NCBI GenBank assembly: GCA_032622095.1
Contig: CP136065.1
Location: 37,608,732 to 37,672,731, forward strand
Reading direction: 5' to 3'
From: Siphonodentalium dalli
Lineage: Eukaryota > Mollusca > Scaphopoda > Gadilida > Siphonodentaliidae
DNA length: 64,000 bases
Below, piece after piece: positions 58,601-64,000 of the stretch. Under the pieces are notes generated by a model. That model had not been told where the DNA came from. It made no database searches and was given only the letters and a program-made list of their open reading frames with translations. Position 1 is the stretch's first letter, and the number at the start of each line of letters is the position of its first letter. The translations under genes and the position numbers were made by a program.

Positions 58601-61600
58601 GTAAAATCTAAGATGGTTGCTGGCGGCTATATTTAAAAATATTTGATAGCTTTAGTCATGCAAAAAGTAAAATCCAACATGGCCATTGGCAGCCATGCTT
58701 TAATGCCGAAAAACCCTAAAATGGCTCGTTCCCATCTACATGTCATTGTTAACATCCATAACACATTTCATGATCAGACGAACAGTACGACCTGTAGCCC
58801 GCGCCAATGGCTTAAATTTTTAAATCCGAGATGACCGCCAGCGGCCATGTTTTTTGGCCAAATGACCCCAAATGACTCGTTCCCATCTACATGTCAATGT
58901 CAATATCCATGACAAATTTCATAAAGATTAGACCAAAGGTACAACCTGTAGCCCGCGCCAAAGGATTTAGTCATGCAAAGAGTAAAATCCAAGATGGCTG
59001 CTGGCGGCCATGTTTTTTGGCCAAATGACCCCAAAATGACTCGTTCCCATCTACATGTCAATGTCAATATTCATGACAAATTTCATGAAGATCTGACCAA
59101 AGCTAAAGATCGAACACATATGCACACTGGTGTTGTAACATGCACATTTGTGTTGTAAAATACCACATATATGTTTACAACATCGAACATCCAGTGCCTG
59201 TATAAAAGTCAATGTCATGTATATGTTCAATAAAAAGTGAGTACTGGCATATATTTATTCAATAATATAACATATATATGACACATACATCAAATAAAGT
59301 GCTGTCTTTGTTCACATATACAACCATATGTATTGGATAATATAGAACATAAATGAGCATTTTACAACAGCATGATGTGTGCATATGTGTTCGATCTTTA
59401 GCTTTGGTCAGATCTTCATGAAATTTGTCATGGATGTTAACAATGACATCTAGATGGAACGAGTAATTTTGGGATCATTCCGCCAAAAAACATGGCCGCC
59501 AGCAGCCATCTTGAATTTTACTCTTTGCATGACTAAATCGTTTAGCACGGGCTACAGGTCATACCTTTGGTCGGATCTCCATGAAATTTGGCACGGATGT
59601 TAACAATGACATGTAGATGTGAACGAGTCATTTTGGGGTCATTCGGCCAAAAAACATGGCCGCCAGCAACCATCTTGAATTTTACTCTTTACATTACTAA
59701 ATCCTTTGGCACGGGCTACAGGTCGTACCTTTGGTCAGATCTTCAGGGAATAATTTAATGTGTTACAGTCAATGGAGCGATTAGGAATGTGGAAAATTGA
59801 ATGTCTAATACTAGGTTATCAACATGGAGAGATATACCGGTATGTATATAAAAGTAAAATCTAAGATGGTTGCTGGCGGCTATATTCAAAAATATTTGAT
59901 AGCTTTAGTCATGCAAAAAGTAAAATCCAACATGGCCATTGGCAGCCATGCGTTAATGCCGAAAAACCCTAAAATGGCTCGTTCCCATCTACATGTCATT
60001 GTTAACATCCATAACACATTTCATGATCAGACGAACAGTACGACCTGTAGCCCGCGCCAATGGCTTAAATTTTTTAATCCGAGATGACCGCCAGCGGCCA
60101 TGTTTTTTGGCCAAATGACCCCAAATGACTCGTTCCCATCTACATGTCAATGTCAATATCCATGACAAATTTCATAAAGATTAGACCAAAGGTACAACCT
60201 GTAGCCCGCGCCAAAGGATTTAGTAATGCAAAGAGTAAAATCCAAGATGGCTGCTGGCGGCCATGTTTTTCGGCCAAATAACCCCAAAATGACTCGTTCC
60301 CATATACATGTCATTTCTAATATCAATGACAAATTTAATGACGTTCCGACCAAAGGTACGACCTGTAGCCAATGCCAAAGGATTTAGTCATGCAAAGAGT
60401 AAAATCCAAGATGGCTGCTGGAGGCCATGTTTTTTAGCCAAATGACCCCAAAATGACTCGTACCCATCTACATGTCAATGTCAATATTCATGACAAATTT
60501 CATGAAGATCTGACCAAAGCTAAAGATCGAACACATATGCACACTGGTGTTGTAACATGCACATTTGTGTTGTAAAATACCACATATATGTTTAAAACAT
60601 CGAACATCCAGTGGCTGTATAAAAGTCGATGTCATGTATATGTTCAATAAAAAGTGAGTAGTGGCATATATTTATTCAATAATATAACATATATATGACA
60701 CATACATAAAATAAAGTGCTGTCTTTGTTCACATATACAACCATATGTATTGGATAATATAGAACATAAATGAGCATTTTACAACAGCATGCCGTGTGCA
60801 TATGTGTTCGATCTTTAGCTTTGGTCAGATCTTCATGAAATTTGTCATGGATGTTAACAATGACATCTAGATGGGAACGAGTAATTTTGGGGTCATTCCA
60901 CCAAAAAACATGGCCGCCAGCAGCCATCTTGAATTTTACTCTTTGCATGACTAAATCGTTTAGCACGGGCTACAGGTCGTACCTTTGGTCGGATCTTCAT
61001 GAAATTTGTCACAGATGTTAACAATGACACGTAGATGTGAATGAGTCATTTTGGGGTCATTCGGCCAAAAAACATGGCCCCCAGCAACCATCTTGAATTT
61101 TACTCTTTACATTACTAAATCCTTTGGCACGGGCTACAGGTCGTACCTTTGGTCAGATCTTCAGGGAATAATTTAATGTGTTACAGTCAATGGAGCGATT
61201 AGGAATGTGGAAAATTGAATGTCTAATACTAGGTTATCAACATGGAGAGATATACCGGTATGTATATAATATATTATAAAAGTAAAATCTAAGATGGTTG
61301 CTGGCGGCTATATTTAAAAATATTTGATAGCTTTAGTCATGCAAAAAGTAAAATCCAACATGGCCATTGGCAGCCATGCTTTAATGCCGAAAAACCCTAA
61401 AATGGCTCGTTCCCATCTACATGTCATTGTTAACATCCATAACACATTTCATGATCAGACGAACAGTACGACCTGTAGCCCGCGCCAATGGCTTAAATTT
61501 TTAAATCCGAGATGACCGCCAGCGGCCATGTTTTTTGGCCAAATGACCCCAAATGACTCGTTCCCATCTACATGTCAATGTCAATATCCATGACAAATTT

Positions 61601-64000
61601 CATAAAGATTAGACCAAAGGTACAACCTGTAGCCCGCGCCAAAGGATTTAGTCATGCAAAGAGTAAAATCCAAGATGGCTGCTGGCGGCCATGTTTTTTG
61701 GCCAAATGACCCCAAAATGACTCGTTCACATCTACATGTCAATGTCAATATTCATGACAAATTTCATGAAGATCTGACCAAAGCTAAAGATCGAACACAT
61801 ATGCACACTGGTGTTGTAACATGCACATTTGTGTTGTAAAATACCACATATATGTTTACAACATCGAACATCCAGTGCCTGTATAAAAGTCAATGTCATG
61901 TATATGTTCAATAAAAAGTGAGTACTGGCATATATTTATTCAATAATATAACATATATATGACACATACATCAAATAAAGTGCTGTCTTTGTTCACATAT
62001 ACAACCATATGTATTGGATAATATAGAACATAAATGAGCATTTTACAACAGCATGATGTGTGCATATGTGTTCGATCTTTAGCTTTGGTCAGATCTTCAT
62101 GAAATTTGTCATGGATGTTAACAATGACATCTAGATGGAACGAGTAATTTTGGGGTCATTCCGCCAAAAAACATGGCCGCCAGCAGCCATCTTGAATTTT
62201 ACTCTTTGCATGACTAAATCGTTTAGCACGGGCTACAGGTCATACCTTTGGTCGGATCTCCATGAAATTTGGCAAGGATGTTAACAATGACATGTAGATG
62301 TGAACGAGTCATTTTGGGGTCATTCGGCCAAAAAACATGGCCGCCAGCAACCATCTTGAATTTTACTCTTTGCATGACTAAATCGTTTAGCACGGGCTAC
62401 AGGTCATACCTTTTGTCGGATCTTCATGAAATTTGTCACGGATGTTAACAATGACATGTAGATGTGAACGAGTCATTTTGGGGTCATTCGGCCAAAAAAC
62501 ATGGCCGCCAGCAACCATCTTGAATTTTACTCTTTACATTACTAAATCCTTTGGCACGGGCTACAGGTCGTACCTTTGGTCAGATCTTCAGGGAATAATT
62601 TAATGTGTTACAGTCAATGGAGCGATTAGGAATGTGGAAAATTGAATGTCTAATACTAGGTTATCAACATGGAGAGATATACCGGTATGTATATAAAAGT
62701 AAAATCTAAGATGGTTGCTGGCGGCTATATTCAAAAATATTTGATAGCTTTAGTCATGCAAAAAGTAAAATCCAACATGGCCATTGGCAGCCATGCGTTA
62801 ATGCCGAAAAACCCTAAAATGGCTCGTTCCCATCTACATGTCATTGTTAACATCCATAACACATTTCATGATCAGACGAACAGTACGACCTGTAGCCCGC
62901 GCCAATGGCTTAAATTTTTTAATCCGAGATGACCGCCAGCGGCCATGTTTTTTGGCCAAATGACCCCAAATGACTCGTTCCCATCTACATGTCAATGTCA
63001 ATATCCATGACAAATTTCATAAAGATTAGACCAAAGGTACAACCTGTAGCCCGCGCCAAAGGATTTAGTAATGCAAAGAGTAAAATCCAAGATGGCTGCT
63101 GGCGGCCATGTTTTTCGGCCAAATAACCCCAAAATGACTCGTTCCCATATACATGTCATTTCTAATATCAATGACAAATTTAATGAAGTTCCGACCAAAG
63201 GTACGACCTGTAGCCAATGCCAAAGGATTTAGTCATGCAAAGAGTAAAATCCAAGATGGCTGCTGGAGGCCATGTTTTTTAGCCAAATGACCCCAAAATG
63301 ACTCGTACCCATCTACATGTCAATGTCAATATTCATGACAAATTTCATGAAGATCTGACCAAAGCTAAAGATCGAACACATATGCACACTGGTGTTGTAA
63401 CATGCACATTTGTGTTGTAAAATACCACATATATGTTTAAAACATCGAACATCCAGTGGCTGTATAAAAGTCGATGTCATGTATATGTTCAATAAAAAGT
63501 GAGTAGTGGCATATATTTATTCAATAATATAACATATATATGACACATACATAAAATAAAGTGCTGTCTTTGTTCACATATACAACCATATGTATTGGAT
63601 AATATAGAACATAAATGAGCATTTTACAACAGCATGCCGTGTGCATATGTGTTCGATCTTTAGCTTTGGTCAGATCTTCATGAAATTTGTCATGGATGTT
63701 AACAATGACATCTAGATGGGAACGAGTAATTTTGGGGTCATTCCACCAAAAAACATGGCCGCCAGCAGCCATCTTGAATTTTACTCTTTGCATGACTAAA
63801 TCGTTTAGCACGGGCTACAGGTCGTACCTTTGGTCGGATCTTCATGAAATTTGTCACAGATGTTAACAATGACACGTAGATGTGAATGAGTCATTTTGGG
63901 GTCATTCGGCCAAAAAACATGGCCCCCAGCAACCATCTTGAATTTTACTCTTTACATTACTAAATCCTTTGGCACGGGCTACAGGTCGTACCTTTGGTCA
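43612..64000. repeat. Inverted-block higher-order array 2, 2845-bp dimeric unit, to window end
   Basis: Core spacing alternates 1264 and 1581 bp from 43810 onward, so the unit is 2845 bp. About seven units are present and the last is cut by the window edge. Two core subtypes alternate: one with TCAATGTC and CATCAAATAAAG, the other with TGGCTGTATAAAAGTCGATG and CATAAAATAAAG. The half after the second subtype has two forward and three reverse monomers; the other half has three and four. The 317-bp difference equals about two monomers. An ATACCGGTATGTATATAATA variant beside the 3' module marks every second half. Units differ by only a handful of bases, so the array is younger or better homogenised than array 1. 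Confidence 0.92.
59300..60716. repeat. Short half-unit: one forward monomer lost
   Basis: Core spacing here is 1417 bp instead of 1581 bp. The missing 164 bp equals exactly one type A monomer. The forward block (59403-59740) has two monomers where sister units have three. The rest of the unit is intact, so this is a clean deletion by misaligned exchange. Confidence 0.88.

Noticed and set aside
28943-64000. Centromeric satellite
   Set aside because: Higher-order structure alone does not show centromere function. No CENP-A data or chromosome position is available, and the repeats derive from mobile elements that could lie anywhere.
1-64000. tRNA-derived SINE, rRNA or autonomous transposon genes
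   Set aside because: I found no A/B-box pair with tRNA-like folding, no rRNA core sequence, and no frame with transposase, reverse transcriptase or Rep/helicase features.

Overview
This window shows no protein-coding gene, rRNA or tRNA that I can support. It is AT-rich eukaryotic repeat DNA. Every long open frame is either one frame of a tandem repeat or runs through a palindrome. The organism is most likely a marine invertebrate, and a mollusc is my best guess (about 0.6). That guess rests on non-autonomous elements with a subterminal hairpin, a short microsatellite, tandem monomers of about 150-165 bp and a 3' hairpin. This layout recalls the 'pearl' elements of bivalves and the HINE/Helentron group (recalled from the literature, not searched).

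Layout. 1-5.3 kb is a mosaic of short repeats, strong palindromes, a 554-bp hAT-like MITE with a perfect 8-bp target duplication (2389-2942) and a foldback element (4695-5198). 5331-8468 is a near-complete element of 'family 1'. It has a 5' hairpin carrying AGCTCAACTT-type sequence, a CGTCCGTCGTCC/GT tract, tandem ~164/155-bp monomers, a unique 3' module, the complementary AAGTTGAGCT and a terminal hairpin. A 375-bp TIR element with TA duplication and a 906-bp element are inserted in it. 8.47-12.07 kb is an unrelated diverged array of ~320-390-bp units. 12.68-24.75 kb is a long family-1 monomer array that becomes a higher-order repeat (HOR) with exact 1482-bp and 1767-bp periods. 24750-26978 is a 'family 2' element with the same architecture and different sequence: 5' hairpin, CCGT/CTGT microsatellite, exact 150-bp tandem units, matching 3' subterminal inverted repeat and terminal hairpin. 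It sits cleanly inside a family-1 monomer.

From 28.2 kb to the end, family-1 monomers form a second kind of HOR in which forward and reverse monomer blocks alternate. They are joined on one side by a truncated 3' module and on the other by a ~300-bp core with ~26-bp inverted ends. I located 24 core copies. Their spacing alternates 1536/1711 bp (3247-bp HOR, to ~43.6 kb) and then 1264/1581 bp (2845-bp HOR, 43.6-64 kb). Units are nearly identical, so homogenisation is recent.

How the parts relate. My inference is that a rolling-circle-type non-autonomous element supplied tandem monomers. Elements that lost their 3' terminus could then only expand by recombination, producing satellite-like arrays. 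Other transposons inserted into the monomers, and the uninterrupted monomers nearby serve as empty sites for defining their ends. All long-period counts depend on the assembly being correct.
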